Assembly (NCBI GenBank): GCA_947090765.1
Contig: OX352322.1
Coordinates: 5,573,001-5,637,000, forward strand
Length of the DNA: 64,000 bases
Source of the DNA: Pseudomonas sp. MM223
Lineage (GTDB): Bacteria; Pseudomonadota; Gammaproteobacteria; Pseudomonadales; Pseudomonadaceae
Reading direction: 5' to 3'
Shown here: one piece after another, positions 39,968-55,516 of the stretch
How the letters are laid out: each line of letters begins with the position of its first letter
How positions within the stretch are numbered: the stretch's first letter is position 1
Made by a program: the position numbers and the translations under genes
The notes under the pieces: model-generated
Seen by the model: the letters and a program-made list of their open reading frames with translations, nothing else
The model's database searches: none
Told to the model about the DNA's origin: nothing

Positions 39968-41316
39968 GCAAGACCTCCCGCTGCCTGGGCGAACAGGCGC
40001 CCGCGCTCTTCAAAATTCTTGAACATGTCGAGGCTGGCGCACGCCGGCGACAGCAGCACGGCATCACCGGTCTGGGCCAGTTCGGCGCATTGCTGCACGG
40101 CATCGTCGAGGGTCTTGACCCGAACCAGCGGCACCTCGTCACCCAAGGCCTCGGCCAGGCGCTCGGCATCACGGCCAAGCAATACCACGGCGCGGCAGAA
40201 ACGCTTGACGGGCTCGCGCAGCGCAGTGAACTCGGCACCTTTGCCATCGCCACCGGCGATCAACACCAGCTTGCCGTCGATATCGGCACCCAGGCCTTCG
40301 ATGGCGGCCAAGGCAGCACCGACGTTGGTGGCTTTGGAATCGTCGTACCAGTTCACGCCATTGCGCTCGCGCACCCACTGGCAACGGTGGGCCAGGCCAC
40401 CGAACTCGCGCAGCGCTTCGAGCATGGGCTCGAACGACAGGCCTGCGGCGTGCCCCAAGGCCAGCGCCGCCAGGGCGTTGCTCTGGTTGTGAGCGCCACG
40501 CACCTTCGGCTCACGCACCGGCATCAACACCTGGAACTCGAACGCCAGGTATTTTTCACCGTCCACTTCACGCAGGCCAAAAGCCTTGAAGTCGGGTTGG
40601 TTGAGGCCGAAGGTCCAGCATGGGCGGCCTTCCACCGGCAGAGGCCGGCTCAGGGCGTCCTGGCGGTTGACCACTACCTGGCGGGCACCGCGGAAAATCC
40701 GGTGTTTGGCCAGGTGGTAGGCCGGCAGGCCGCTGTAGCGGTCCATGTGGTCTTCGCTGATGTTCAGCACGGTGGCCACTTCGGCGTTGAGCTGGTCGGT
40801 GGTTTCCAGTTGGAAACTGGACAGCTCCAGCACGTACAGCTCGACCTCATCAGCCAGCAAGTCCAGCGCCGGGGTACCGAGGTTACCGCCTACGGCCACG
40901 CGTTTACCGGCCTTGGCGGCCATTTCGCCGACCAGAGTGGTAACAGTGCTCTTGGCGTTGGAACCACTGATGGCAATGATCGGCGCCTTGGCGTGGTGGG
41001 CAAACAGCTCGATATCACCGGACAGCTTCACGCCACGCGCTGCCGCCTGCTGCAGGGCCGGGGTGGCAAGGGCCAGGCCGGGGCTCACGTACAGCTCGTT
41101 GGCGCGGCACAGAAAATCTACGTCCAGCTCGCCACAGCGCACTTCCACCTGCGGGTAATCACGGCGCAGGGTTTCCAGTTCCGGCGGTTGCTCGCGGGTG
41201 TCGGCGACCGCAAAGGCAATGCCCCGGCTCGCCAGGAAGCGAACCAGGGACATGCCGCTCTTGCCGAGGCCGACAACGATGCGGAATTGGTCGGAAGCGA
41301 TCAAAGACACGCTCAT
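39964..41316 (-). CDS. murD: UDP-N-acetylmuramoyl-L-alanine-D-glutamate ligase MurD
   Basis: The 450-residue Mur ligase adds D-glutamate. It has the N-terminal FRIVVGLGKSGMSLVRFLAS, the ATP loop IIAISGSNAKSTVTTLVGEM (N where other Mur ligases have T), the carbamylated-lysine region, HRCQWVRERNGVNWYDDSKA and TNVGAALAAI. Its stop lies directly before the ATG of ftsW (4-bp overlap), and it starts one base after the mraY stop. Confidence 0.98.
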   Translation of the reverse strand: MSVSLIASDQFRIVVGLGKSGMSLVRFLASRGIAFAVADTREQPPELETLRRDYPQVEVRCGELDVDFLCRANELYVSPGLALATPALQQAAARGVKLSGDIELFAHHAKAPIIAISGSNAKSTVTTLVGEMAAKAGKRVAVGGNLGTPALDLLADEVELYVLELSSFQLETTDQLNAEVATVLNISEDHMDRYSGLPAYHLAKHRIFRGARQVVVNRQDALSRPLPVEGRPCWTFGLNQPDFKAFGLREVDGEKYLAFEFQVLMPVREPKVRGAHNQSNALAALALGHAAGLSFEPMLEALREFGGLAHRCQWVRERNGVNWYDDSKATNVGAALAAIEGLGADIDGKLVLIAGGDGKGAEFTALREPVKRFCRAVVLLGRDAERLAEALGDEVPLVRVKTLDDAVQQCAELAQTGDAVLLSPACASLDMFKNFEERGRLFAQAAGGLA

Positions 41317-42399
41317 CTACCTCAGTTTCAGGGTTGCAAGGCCAATCAGCACCAGAATCACGGTGATGATCCAGAAGCGGACGATCACCCGTGGCTCTGG
41401 CCAGCCCTTGAGTTCAAAGTGGTGGTGGATCGGCGCCATGCGGAACACGCGCTTGCCGGTCAGCTTGAAGGAGGCGACCTGGATCACCACCGACAGGGTC
41501 TCCACAACGAAGATGCCGCCCATGATGAACAGCACGATTTCCTGGCGGACGATCACGGCAATGGTGCCCAGCGCGGCGCCCAGCGCCAGCGCGCCGACGT
41601 CACCCATGAAGACTTGCGCCGGGTAGGTGTTGAACCACAGGAAGCCCAGGCCGGCGCCGATCAGCGCGCCGCAGAACACGATCAGCTCGCCCGAGCCCGG
41701 CACGTAGGGGATCAGCAGGTATTCGGCGAACTTCACGTTACCCGACAGGTAGCAGAAGATGCCCAGGGCACCGCCGACCATCACCGTTGGCATGATTGCC
41801 AGGCCGTCGAGGCCATCGGTAAGGTTGACCGCGTTGCTGGAGCCGACGATGACGAAGTAGGTCAGCACCACGAAACCAATGCCCAGCGGGATGGTGACAT
41901 CCTTGATAAACGGCAGGATCAGCGTGGTTTCGACGCTGGTCGGCGCAGTCTTGTACAGGAACACGGCCGCAGCCAGGCCGAACACCGACTGCCAGAAGTA
42001 CTTCCAGCGGCTTGGCAGGCCACGGGAGTTCTTTTCGATCACCTTGCGGTAGTCGTCGACCCAGCCGATGGCGCCGAACGCCAGGGTAACGATCAGCACC
42101 ACCCACACGTAGCGGTTGGACAGATCGGCCCACAGCAGCGTGCTGATGGCGATGGCCGACAGGATCAGTGCGCCACCCATGGTCGGGGTGCCGGACTTGG
42201 ACAGGTGCGATTGCGGGCCGTCGTTACGCACGGCCTGGCCGATCTGGCGAATTTGCAGGGTACGGATCATCCACGGCCCCAGCCACAGCGCCAGGGACAA
42301 CGCGGTCAGTACACCAAGAATCCCGCGCAGGGACAGGTACTGGAAGACAGCGAAGCCTTTGTGGAACTGTTGCAGATACTCGGCCAACAGCAGCAGCAT
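41317..42399 (-). CDS. mraY: MraY, phospho-MurNAc-pentapeptide translocase
   Basis: The 360-residue, ten-helix enzyme makes lipid I by moving phospho-MurNAc-pentapeptide to undecaprenyl phosphate. It has [11 protein letters not shown], the aspartate-rich [24 protein letters not shown] (catalytic D), [20 protein letters not shown], and the histidine motif [15 protein letters not shown]. The ATG at 42399 shares its A with the murF stop (TAATG). Confidence 0.99.
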   Translation of the reverse strand: MLLLLAEYLQQFHKGFAVFQYLSLRGILGVLTALSLALWLGPWMIRTLQIRQIGQAVRNDGPQSHLSKSGTPTMGGALILSAIAISTLLWADLSNRYVWVVLIVTLAFGAIGWVDDYRKVIEKNSRGLPSRWKYFWQSVFGLAAAVFLYKTAPTSVETTLILPFIKDVTIPLGIGFVVLTYFVIVGSSNAVNLTDGLDGLAIMPTVMVGGALGIFCYLSGNVKFAEYLLIPYVPGSGELIVFCGALIGAGLGFLWFNTYPAQVFMGDVGALALGAALGTIAVIVRQEIVLFIMGGIFVVETLSVVIQVASFKLTGKRVFRMAPIHHHFELKGWPEPRVIVRFWIITVILVLIGLATLKLR

Positions 42400-43758
42400 T
42401 AATGTTTCTCCCCGCTGGCACCGCACAAAGCCGCCACGACGTTTTCCATCGCAGCGCTGCGCGAGCCCTTGATCAAGATAGTGGTGTCGCTGGCGCTTTC
42501 GGCGCTAACCGCGTCGATCAGCTCAGCTTGAGTAGCGAAATGGCGGCCATTGGCGCCGAACGCCTGGACCGCATGTTTCATGTTGGAACCCACTGCGTAC
42601 AGGGCGTCGACCTTGCCTCGCGCGTAGTCACCCACCTGACGGTGGCCTTCTTCCGCCCATTGCCCCAATTCGCCGATATCCCCAAGCACCAGGACGGTGC
42701 GTCCGGAAAAGCCGGCGAGTATATCAACGGCCGCGCACATGGAGGTGGGATTTGCGTTGTAACTGTCGTCGATTACCCGCACACCATTCGGCGCGAGCTG
42801 CGCCACGGTGCGGCCCTTGACCGGCTGCACGGCAGCCAGGCCGGCAGCAATGCCATTCAGGCTCAGACCAACGGCATGGGCGGCGGCGGCGGCGGCCAAG
42901 GCGTTGCTGACGTTGTGGGTACCCAGAAGGTTCAACTGTACCAGCACGCTGCCATCAGGGCCGTGCAAGGTGAACGACGGGCAGCCGCGGGCGTCGCGAC
43001 CGATGCCGCTGGCGTGGAAATCAGCCTGCGGGTTATCCAGTGCAAACGTGAAGACACGGTGGTTGCCGGCACGCTTGCGCCAGATGTCGAATGCTTTGTC
43101 GGCCAGGTTGAGGATGGCGATACCGCCCTCGCCCAGGCCTTCGAGAATCTCGCCCTTGGCTTCGACGATCTTCTCGGGGCCACCGAATTCGCCAACGTGG
43201 GCGGTACCGGCGTTATTGATGATGACCACCTGAGGTTGGGTCAGGCCGACGGTGTAGCGGATTTCGCCAATGCGCGAAGCGCCCAGCTCGATCACTGCGG
43301 CGCTGTGCTCCGGGGCGATTTCCAGCAGAGTCAGCGGCGCGCCGAGGTCGTTGTTCAGGTTGCCGCGGGTGGCGTGCACCAGGCCACGGGTACGCAGGAT
43401 GCTGGCAAGCATTTCCTTGACGGTGGTCTTGCCGCTGGACCCAGTAATGGCAACAACAGGCTTTTCGAAGGCAGCACGGTTCATGGCGCCGAGTTGGCCG
43501 AGCGCTACGCGGCAATCCTTGACCAGCAACTGCGGCAGGTCGACACCGACTACTTCGCGCTCGACAAGGGCAGCGACTGCGCCTTTGGCTTTCACATCGG
43601 CCAGGTAGTCGTGGCCATCGAAACGCGGGCCGGCCAGGGCAACGAACAGTTGCCCGGCGCCGACGCTGCGGCTGTCGATGCTGACACCGGTGAAGGTGGC
43701 GTCGCCACCGATTTGTTGACCACTCAGTGCCGTGGTCAGCTGGCTGAGTGACAGCGGC

Positions 43759-43766
<8 letters not shown>
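42399..43766 (-). CDS. murF: UDP-MurNAc-tripeptide-D-Ala-D-Ala ligase MurF
   Basis: The 455-residue ligase adds D-Ala-D-Ala to complete the pentapeptide. It has [20 protein letters not shown] N-terminal UDP-binding, the ATP loop [20 protein letters not shown], the [14 protein letters not shown] region, and the C-terminal [18 protein letters not shown]. The ATG at 43766 ([10 protein letters not shown]) overlaps murE by 8 bases; a longer frame to 43787 has no support. Confidence 0.98.
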
Positions 43767-47274
<3,508 letters not shown>

Positions 47275-47278
<4 letters not shown>

Positions 47279-48222
47279 CGCAGCTTCTCCGCCACACGCA
47301 TCACGGCGCTACGCGACCGCGGGTTGGCCTTGAGCTCGGCTTCAGAGGCAAACTGGGCCTTGCCGATGAGCTTGATTTTCGGCTCGAAGACCTTGTGCTG
47401 TACCGGCAGGTTGCGTGGCAGGTTGTCGGCCTCGCCCTTGACCAGCTTGCGCATGAACAGCTTGACGATACGGTCCTCAAGCGAGTGAAAACTGATTACT
47501 GCCAGGCGGCCACCAACCTCGAGCGCATCCAGTGCGGCCTCAAGGCCCGCCTCCAGGTCACCCAGCTCGTTGTTGACATGAATCCGCAGCCCCTGGAAGG
47601 CACGGGTAGCCGGGTTCTTGCCCTTTTCCCACGCAGGGTTGGCAACCTTCAGCACTTCCGCCAGGTCGGCGGTACGGGTGAACGGTTCCTTTTCACGGCG
47701 CTCGACCACGGCGCGCGCCATGCGGCCGGAGAAGCGCTCTTCGCCGTACTCTTTGAAGACGCGGGCAATTTCCTCCACGGGTGCCGTGGCGATGAACTCG
47801 GCGGCACTGATGCCCTGGTCCGGGTTCATGCGCATGTCCAGCGGGCCATCATTGAGGAAGCTGAAGCCACGCTCGGGGTCATCCAGTTGCGGCGAGGACA
47901 CGCCCAGGTCCAGCAATACACCGCTGACTTTACCGTGCAGGCCGCGCGCGGCCACTTCCGCGCCCAGCTCGGCAAAGCTGCGCTGCACAATGACAAAGCG
48001 GCCGTCTTCGGCCGCCAGCGCTTGCCCCGTGGCAATCGCCTGTGGATCTTTGTCGAAGCCCAGCAGCCGCCCTTGCGGCCCGAGCTTGCTGAGAATCAGC
48101 CGGCTGTGTCCGCCACGGCCGAAGGTGCCGTCCAGATAGCAACCGTCGGCGCGCAGGGCCAATGCCTCGACAGCTTCGTCGAGCAGGACGGTAATGTGGT
48201 TGAAGCCGCTATCTATGGTCAC
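47275..48222 (-). CDS. rsmH: 16S rRNA (cytosine1402-N4)-methyltransferase RsmH
   Basis: The 315-residue enzyme (formerly MraW) methylates C1402 of 16S rRNA with SAM. The N-terminal [16 protein letters not shown]-binding motif [50 protein letters not shown] and the C-terminal [10 protein letters not shown] mark the family. rsmI, encoding the partner O-methyltransferase at the same nucleotide, lies about 1.2 kb away on the other side of rnpB. Confidence 0.99.
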
Positions 48223-48674
48223 AGGATCAGGTCACGCAATTCGTCGGGCATGGCGCCCGGTTGTTGAATAGCTGCAAGGTCGGCTGCCGAAACCGTGTTC
48301 CAGGCATCTTCATCCCACAGCTGGAATTTGTTCAGTTGCCCCACCAGCATCGCCTTCTTGTCGAGCTTGGCGTACTCACGCAGGCGGGGCGGCACCAGGA
48401 AACGCCCACTGCCATCGAGCTCCAGGTCAACCGCATTACCGATCAGCAAGCGCTGCAGACGGCGGTTTTCCTCACGCAACGATGGCAAGGCACGCAACTT
48501 GGCTTCTATCTGCTCCCACTCATCGAGGGGATAAACACACAAGCAAGGATCAACGGCGTCAATGGTCACGATCAGTTGGCCATTGCAACGCGAATCGAGC
48601 TCGTCACGGTACCGGCTCGGCATGGCGAGACGTCCCTTGGCATCGAGGCTGACGGCGTTGGCTCCGCGGAACAC
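48219..48674 (-). CDS. mraZ: transcriptional regulator MraZ
   Basis: The 151-residue protein has two SpoVT/AbrB-like repeats, each with the DxxGR motif: [19 protein letters not shown] and [17 protein letters not shown]. MraZ forms a ring and represses the dcw promoter. The start is taken as GTG at 48674 ([10 protein letters not shown] follows), which gives the family length; the in-frame TTG at 48692 would add WGIAAV. A fitting operator of three repeats lies 42-66 bases upstream. Confidence 0.96.
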   Translation of the reverse strand: MFRGANAVSLDAKGRLAMPSRYRDELDSRCNGQLIVTIDAVDPCLCVYPLDEWEQIEAKLRALPSLREENRRLQRLLIGNAVDLELDGSGRFLVPPRLREYAKLDKKAMLVGQLNKFQLWDEDAWNTVSAADLAAIQQPGAMPDELRDLIL

Positions 48675-48715
48675 GGCTGCGATTCCCCACAATGTTAGCT
48701 TTTTTGTGCCAGAAA

Positions 48716-48740
48716 ACCCACTTCATCCCACTTTCTGCCA
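48716..48740 (-). promoter_or_regulatory. MraZ operator (three direct repeats)
   Basis: On the minus strand TGGCA-GAAAG-TGGGA-TGAAG-TGGGT gives three TGGGN-type repeats with exactly 5-base spacers, the arrangement described for MraZ sites in E. coli and mycoplasmas. The first repeat has one mismatch (TGGCA). It begins about 10 bases downstream of the -10 of the promoter at 48750-48779, so binding would block initiation or early transcription. Confidence 0.8.
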
Positions 48741-48749
48741 CTTGCGCAC

Positions 48750-48779
48750 ACTATAGGAATCCGCCCGCAGCACCGTCAA
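48750..48779 (-). promoter_or_regulatory. sigma-70 promoter of the dcw cluster (Pmra)
   Basis: On the minus strand TTGACG (48774-48779) and TATAGT (48750-48755) are 18 bases apart: 5 of 6 and 4 of 6 matches to consensus. It is directly upstream of the MraZ repeats. The rest of the 308-bp mraZ-rnpB gap (48780-48982) is AT-richer than its surroundings and shows no gene. Confidence 0.7.
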
Positions 48780-48982
48780 GGCACGTTCATAAGGAAAAGC
48801 CTTACAGGACCGAGATTTAGCGCAATAAGGGAATGTGGAAGGACTATCAAGGAGGAGAAAACACGAGAAAAATCAAACCCACGCAAGCAAATGGAGTTCG
48901 AAGTTAAAGTGATTTATCAAGAGTAAGATTTTTTCGGTATTACCAGCGAGGATCTGCTATCGAATCAAGCAGGGGAGGAAAA

Positions 48983-49362
48983 GGTGGAGAGTCGATCTGT
49001 AAGCCGGGTTTTGTCGAGGACAGTCATTCCTCTACGACGGCCATCACTGGACGCCTCTAGCAACCTACCCGGTTCCGACGCGGGCCACGCCTGATGGAAC
49101 CCTATTTGGTCTTGCTCCGAGTGGGGTTTACCTAGCCACGAACTGTTGCCAGCCGTGCGGTGCGCTCTTACCGCACCTTTTCACCCTTACCGGCACCGAA
49201 GTGCTTAGGCGGTTATTTTCTGTGGCACTTTCCGTAGGCTCGCGCCTCCCAGGCGTTACCTGGCACTCTGCCCTATGGAGCCCGGACTTTCCTCCCCCTG
49301 CTGCTCACACAACAAAAAGTTGCGGAACAAAAACAGGCAGCGACTGTCCGATCGACTCTCCG
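48983..49362 (-). ncRNA. rnpB: RNase P RNA (type A)
   Basis: The catalytic RNA of RNase P matures tRNA 5' ends. On the minus strand the 5' part reads GAGTCGATCGGACAGTCGCT. It continues with the conserved P4/J3-4 core GAGGAAAGTCCGGGCTCC, GGTAACGCCTGGGAGGC, GTAAGGGTGAAAAGGTGCGG, AGAGCGCACCG, and AACCCGGCTTACAGATCGAC, whose last part pairs with the 5' end to close P1. The ends are estimated from the P1 helix (GAGTCGAT/ATCGACTC), giving about 380 nt. A possible promoter TTGTTC-N17-TAACCT lies just upstream. It stands between rsmI and mraZ, as in other pseudomonads. Confidence 0.97.
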
Positions 49363-49426
49363 CCGCCAAGGTTACCGGCACGCGCGCACAAGAACAAGCA
49401 ATACCGGCGTCTATATCAAACTGCCA

Positions 49427-50302
49427 CTATTCGGTTTTCTGTTTTTCAAGGGCAAGTTGATACAACAGGTTCTTGCGCACCCCGGTAATTTCGGCCGCCA
49501 GCGCCGCCGCCCGTTTCAATGGCAACTCGGCCAATAGCAGGTCGAGTACTCGCTGGGCCTCTGCACTGATGGCCTGCTCGCCCTCCGGTGCACTCCAGCC
49601 ACCCACCAGCACCACGCACTCACCGCGCTGCTGGTTGCTGTCGCCAGCAACGAACGCACGCAGCTCGGCCAGCGGCAGGCCCTTGAGGGTCTCGAAGGTC
49701 TTGGTCAGCTCACGCGCCAGCAGTGCCGGGCGCTCGCCACCAAATACCAGCTCCATGTCTTCAAGGCATTCGAGGATACGGTGCGGGGCCTCGTAGAAGA
49801 TCAGCGTACGCGGCTCCTCCTTTACCTGCTCAAGGCGCGCCCGGCGCCCAGCCTGCTTGGCCGGCAGGAAGCCCTCGAAGATAAAGCGGTCCGACGGCAG
49901 ACCAGCCGCCGACAGCGCAGCGATCAAGGCACAGGCACCCGGCACCGGTACCACGCTCACCCCAGCAGCCCGCGCCTGGCGCACCAGGTGGTAACCCGGG
50001 TCGGAAATCAGCGGCGTGCCGGCATCGGAAACCAGCGCCACGTTCTCGCCTGCCAGCAGCTTGGTGAGAAAACGCCCACCCTCATCACGCTCGTTGTGTT
50101 CATGGCAGGCTGCCAGCGGTGTGTCGATGCCAAAGTGTTGCAGCAGGCGGATCGAATGGCGGGTGTCTTCGGCGGCGATCAGCGCCACATCCGCCAGCAC
50201 CTTCAGCGCCCGGGCGCTCATGTCGTCGAGGTTGCCGATGGGGGTTGCCACCACATACAGCGTCCCCATCGTGGATTTCGAAGCCCCTGCCACATCAGTC
50301 AC
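49427..50302 (-). CDS. rsmI: 16S rRNA (cytidine1402-2'-O)-methyltransferase RsmI
   Basis: The roughly 291-residue enzyme has the tetrapyrrole-methylase fold with [20 protein letters not shown] at the N-terminus, [33 protein letters not shown] and [19 protein letters not shown], all RsmI signatures. It 2'-O-methylates C1402 of 16S rRNA. The start is uncertain: GTG at 50302 ([10 protein letters not shown], with AGGTG upstream), GTG at 50311 or ATG at 50269 (GTLYVV). It is divergent from lpoA across about 186 bases. Confidence 0.95.
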   Translation of the reverse strand: MTDVAGASKSTMGTLYVVATPIGNLDDMSARALKVLADVALIAAEDTRHSIRLLQHFGIDTPLAACHEHNERDEGGRFLTKLLAGENVALVSDAGTPLISDPGYHLVRQARAAGVSVVPVPGACALIAALSAAGLPSDRFIFEGFLPAKQAGRRARLEQVKEEPRTLIFYEAPHRILECLEDMELVFGGERPALLARELTKTFETLKGLPLAELRAFVAGDSNQQRGECVVLVGGWSAPEGEQAISAEAQRVLDLLLAELPLKRAAALAAEITGVRKNLLYQLALEKQKTE

Positions 50303-50488
50303 TGCGCACACCTGTCATTCGGATCAAAGGCGCCATTGTAGCCCGAGCGCCTGCAACAGGGCGCAAAGAACTTCTCCGGCGATCAGCGGCAAGCCACCTA
50401 TAGTGAAGGATCAACACAGCAACATCGCGCCCCGGCCAGTGCTTGGGTACAATTGCCGGCCAACTTGATCGAGTAACAGGACCTTTAC

Positions 50489-52306
50489 ATGATCGCTTGC
50501 CTGCGGCTGCTCACAGCCCTCTGCCTCGCCGCCCTGCTGGCAGCTTGCGCCAGCTCGCCCTCATCCAGCCTGGGCGAACTGCCACGCACCCCGGACGCCA
50601 GCATCGAGCAACTGCTCGAAAAGGCCGCTTCCAGCAAGTCTGCGGAAGACGCCGCGCTGCTGCGCCTGAGCGCGGCCGACCTGGCCTACAAGCAGAAGGA
50701 CTTCCCACGCGCCGCACGCATTCTTGAGCAAGTCCCGCTGGACACGCTCAAGCCGGCCCAGCAAGTGTTCGCCAGCACCCTTGCGGCCGAGCTGGCCATG
50801 AGCCGCAACCAGCCCAAGGCGGCCCTGACCGCCCTGGCCCACCCCAGCCTGCAACGCGTAGCCGAACTGCCGGCAGAGCAGCAAGCGCGCACCTACAATG
50901 TGCACGCCGCCGCCCTTGAAGCCGACGGCCAGGCCCTGGCTGCCGCGCAACAGCGCGTGCTGCTGGCCCCGCTACTCAGCGGCCAGGCTGCCAGCGCCAA
51001 CAATGACGCCATCTGGGCCCTGGTCGCCTCGTTGCCGGCAGAGCAACTGCAGCAGCCAGCCAACGACCAGACCCTGGCCGGCTGGACCAGCCTTGCCTTC
51101 GCCGTGAAGAGCGCCGGCACCCTGGAACAGCAGCAAGCGGCCATCGACGCCTGGGTCAAACAGCACCCGGACCACCCTGCCGCCCAGCAACTGCCGCTGG
51201 CACTGACCAAACTCAAGGAACTGGCCAGCCAGCCGCTGACCAAGATCGCCCTGCTGCTGCCTCAGGAAGGCCCGCTGGCCGGTGTTGCCCGCGCCCTGCG
51301 TGACGGCTTCATGGCCGCCCACTTCCAGGCCCAGCAAGCCGGCCAGGCAGCGCCTGCGGTGCAGGTGTTCGACAGCTCGCGCATCGGCTCGCTCGACGAT
51401 TTCTATCGCCAGGCGCAGGCCGCCGGCGTGCAACTGGTCATCGGCCCGCTTGAAAAGCCGCTGGTCAAACAACTGGCCGCCAAACCGCAACTGCCGATCA
51501 CTACCCTGGCCCTGAACTACGCCGACGCCGGCCAGAAGGCCCCACCGCAACTGTTCCAGTTCGGCCTGGCTGCCGAAGACGAAGCCCGCGAAGTCGCCCG
51601 CCGCGCCCGCGCCGACGGCATGGTCCGCGCCGTAGCCCTGGTGCCAAGTGGTGAATGGGGTGACCGTGTGCTGGCCGCCTTCCGCCAGGACTGGGAAGGC
51701 AATGGCGGCACCCTGCTCGCCGCCGAGCGCATTGCCCAGCCTGTGGCCCTGGCCCAGCAGATCGCCGACCTGTTCCAGCTGCGCCAAAGCGAAGGCCGCG
51801 CCAAGAGCCTGCAAAGCACAGTAGGCGGCAGCATCGCCGCTCAACCGTCGCGCCGCCAGGATATCGACTTCATCTTCCTGGCCTCGACCCCGCAACAGGC
51901 CCAGCAGATCAAGCCGACCCTGAACTTCCAGTACGCCGGTGACGTGCCGGTCTACGCCACCTCGAACCTGTACAGCGCCAGCGGTGACGTCAACCAGTAC
52001 AACGACATGAACGGTATCCGCTTCTGTGAAACGCCGTGGCTGCTCGACACCAGCAACAGCCTGCGCCAGCAGGTGGTGCAGCAATGGCCACAGGCCGCTG
52101 GCAGCCTTGGCCGCCTGTATGCCATGGGCGTCGATGCCTACAGCCTGGCGCCGCGCCTGGGCCAGTTGAAAGCGCTGCCAGACAACCGCGTCCTCGGCCT
52201 TTCGGGCAGCCTGAGCATCAACGCCAACCAACGCGTCGAGCGCCAACTGCCATGGGCCGAGTTCGCCGGCGGCCAGGTCAAGCGCCTGCCCGACACCGCG
52301 CGCTGA
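50489..52306 (+). CDS. lpoA: LpoA/LppC-family outer-membrane lipoprotein, PBP1A activator
   Basis: The 605-residue lipoprotein has a type II signal with lipobox LLAAC (C20), an N-terminal TPR-like helical domain (about 40-250, alanine-rich) and a C-terminal periplasmic-binding-protein-like domain (KIALLLPQEGPLAGVARALR onward, to the end). In E. coli LpoA stimulates the class A synthase PBP1A from the outer membrane. The homologue here has the same architecture. It opens the lpoA-yraN-diaA-dolP group; its TGA overlaps the yraN ATG by one base. Confidence 0.92.
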   Translation: MIACLRLLTALCLAALLAACASSPSSSLGELPRTPDASIEQLLEKAASSKSAEDAALLRLSAADLAYKQKDFPRAARILEQVPLDTLKPAQQVFASTLAAELAMSRNQPKAALTALAHPSLQRVAELPAEQQARTYNVHAAALEADGQALAAAQQRVLLAPLLSGQAASANNDAIWALVASLPAEQLQQPANDQTLAGWTSLAFAVKSAGTLEQQQAAIDAWVKQHPDHPAAQQLPLALTKLKELASQPLTKIALLLPQEGPLAGVARALRDGFMAAHFQAQQAGQAAPAVQVFDSSRIGSLDDFYRQAQAAGVQLVIGPLEKPLVKQLAAKPQLPITTLALNYADAGQKAPPQLFQFGLAAEDEAREVARRARADGMVRAVALVPSGEWGDRVLAAFRQDWEGNGGTLLAAERIAQPVALAQQIADLFQLRQSEGRAKSLQSTVGGSIAAQPSRRQDIDFIFLASTPQQAQQIKPTLNFQYAGDVPVYATSNLYSASGDVNQYNDMNGIRFCETPWLLDTSNSLRQQVVQQWPQAAGSLGRLYAMGVDAYSLAPRLGQLKALPDNRVLGLSGSLSINANQRVERQLPWAEFAGGQVKRLPDTAR

Positions 52307-52677
52307 TGGCAACAGCGTCGCCCACCAGCGCCGGGCAGGCAGCAGAAACCCAGGCCCTTGAGTACCTTCAAGGGCAGGGCCTGCAGCTACTGGCGCGCAA
52401 CTGGCGATGCAAAGGCGGTGAGCTTGATCTGGTCATGCTTGACGCCGATACAGTAGTATTCGTCGAAGTCCGCTACCGGTTGCATGCGTGCTTCGGTGGC
52501 GCCCTCGGCAGTATCGACGGGCGCAAGCAGAAACGGCTGGTGCTTGCCGCCAGCCGGTACCTGCAGAAGGAGCCCCAATGGGGCAACCACCCTTGCCGCT
52601 TCGACGTAGTCGCCCTGCAGGGCAGCCACCATGCAGGCAGACCGCTTCAATGGCTGAAAAACGCCTTCGAATGCTGA
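52306..52677 (+). CDS. YraN family (UPF0102) endonuclease-like protein
   Basis: The 123-residue protein has the YraN pattern AAETQALEYLQGQGLQLLAR, NWRCKGGELDLVMLDADTVV and FVEVRYR (the E-x-D...E-V-K/R arrangement of a PD-(D/E)XK-like nuclease fold), followed by LGSIDGRKQKRLVLAASRYL. The biochemical role is not established. Its start overlaps the lpoA stop (TGATG), so the two are coupled. Confidence 0.92.
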   Translation: MATASPTSAGQAAETQALEYLQGQGLQLLARNWRCKGGELDLVMLDADTVVFVEVRYRLHACFGGALGSIDGRKQKRLVLAASRYLQKEPQWGNHPCRFDVVALQGSHHAGRPLQWLKNAFEC

Positions 52678-52754
52678 ACCCACTTCGTTTTTTTTGCTCT
52701 ATGTTTCGCGGGCAGGTCGTTATTGCGCGTAGCAAAGGCCACCGCCCCACTTAA

Positions 52755-53932
<1,178 letters not shown>

Positions 53933-53938
53933 CTCACT

Positions 53939-54014
53939 GGCCTCTTCGCGGCTAAAGCCGCTCCTAACAAGGGTACGCGATACCTGTAGGAGCGGCTTTT
54001 AGCCGCGAAGAGGC
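53939..54014. repeat. REP pair, P. putida 35-bp type
   Basis: GGCCTCTTCGCGGCTAAAGC and GCTTTTAGCCGCGAAGAGGCC face each other over CCGCTCCTAAC and CTGTAGGAGCGG. It lies 7 bases after the dolP stop. Confidence 0.88.
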
Positions 54015-54067
54015 CGGCACAGCCGCGCACAACCCTCTGTCTTCCCAGAAAACCCAGGAAACACCGC

Positions 54068-54286
54068 ATGTCTAAGCTTCTGCTGCCTGCCCTGCTGATC
54101 GGCACCTTCGCCACCCTGGCCGGCTGCTCCACCCCAAGCCTGATCACCCTCAACGATGGCCGTGAAATCCAGGCTGTCGACGCACCGAAGTACGACCGTG
54201 ATGCCGGTTTCTACGAGTTCCAGCAACTGGACGGCAAGCGTACCCGCATCAACAAGGACCAGGTGCGCACCATCAGCGACCTGTAA
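54068..54286 (+). CDS. YgdI/YgdR-type small lipoprotein
   Basis: The 72-residue product has a lipobox LAGCS (C19) and a DUF903-type SH3-like domain (LITLNDGREIQAVDAPKYDR ... YEFQQLDGKRTRINKDQVRT). The family is widespread in Gram-negative envelopes with no defined function. Translation starts 7 bases after AGGAAACACC. Confidence 0.93.
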   Translation: MSKLLLPALLIGTFATLAGCSTPSLITLNDGREIQAVDAPKYDRDAGFYEFQQLDGKRTRINKDQVRTISDL

Positions 54287-54304
54287 TCCCGCGTTGCAGC
54301 AAAG

Positions 54305-54335
54305 AAAAAGGCGATCCGGTTGGATCGCCTTTTTT
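54305..54335. terminator. bidirectional terminator between YgdR-type gene and sspB
   Basis: AAGGCGATCC-GGTT-GGATCGCCTT has an A-run before and a T-run after. It is 19 bases past the plus-strand stop and directly after the sspB stop. Confidence 0.94.
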
Positions 54336-54336
54336 G

Positions 54337-54765
54337 TTACTTCACCACTTTCAGGCTTGGCCGACCACTTGGGCGCGGCGGCTGCCCACCACCCTCTGGC
54401 GGGCCATCATCATCCGGCTGCACATCATCGTCTTCCAGCTCGTCGCCATCCATCGGCGACTCCAGCTCAAAGACCATGCCTTGGCCATTTTCACGGGCAT
54501 AGATGCCCAGGATGGCGCCAACCGGCACGAACAGCGAATGAGCCACGCCACTGAAACGGCCCTCGAAGCTGACCGCATCGTTATCCATGTGCAGGCTGCG
54601 CACGGCACTTGGCGAGATATTCAAGACGATCTGGCCATCACTGGCGAAACCATCCGGCACCTGCACTTTCGGGTATTCGGCATTAACCAGCATATGGGGT
54701 GTGCAATCGTTGTCGACGATCCACTCATACAGTGCTCGAACCAGATAGGGGCGACTGGAGTTCAT
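54337..54765 (-). CDS. sspB: ClpXP adaptor SspB
   Basis: The 142-residue protein delivers ssrA-tagged proteins to ClpXP. It has the tag-binding domain start SSRPYLVRALYEWIVDNDCT, HMLVNAEYPKVQVP, the acidic flexible linker (DGDELEDDDVQPDDDGPP), and a C-terminal ClpX-docking peptide (RPSLKVVK). AAGGAG is 7 bases before the ATG at 54765. It follows sspA by 10 bases. Confidence 0.97.
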   Translation of the reverse strand: MNSSRPYLVRALYEWIVDNDCTPHMLVNAEYPKVQVPDGFASDGQIVLNISPSAVRSLHMDNDAVSFEGRFSGVAHSLFVPVGAILGIYARENGQGMVFELESPMDGDELEDDDVQPDDDGPPEGGGQPPRPSGRPSLKVVK

Positions 54766-54775
54766 CAACAGCTCC

Positions 54776-55516
<741 letters not shown>

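Noticed and set aside
48983..49362. Plus-strand 95-residue open frame at 49201-49488
   Set aside because: It lies over the RNase P RNA gene and rsmI on the other strand and has no coding features.
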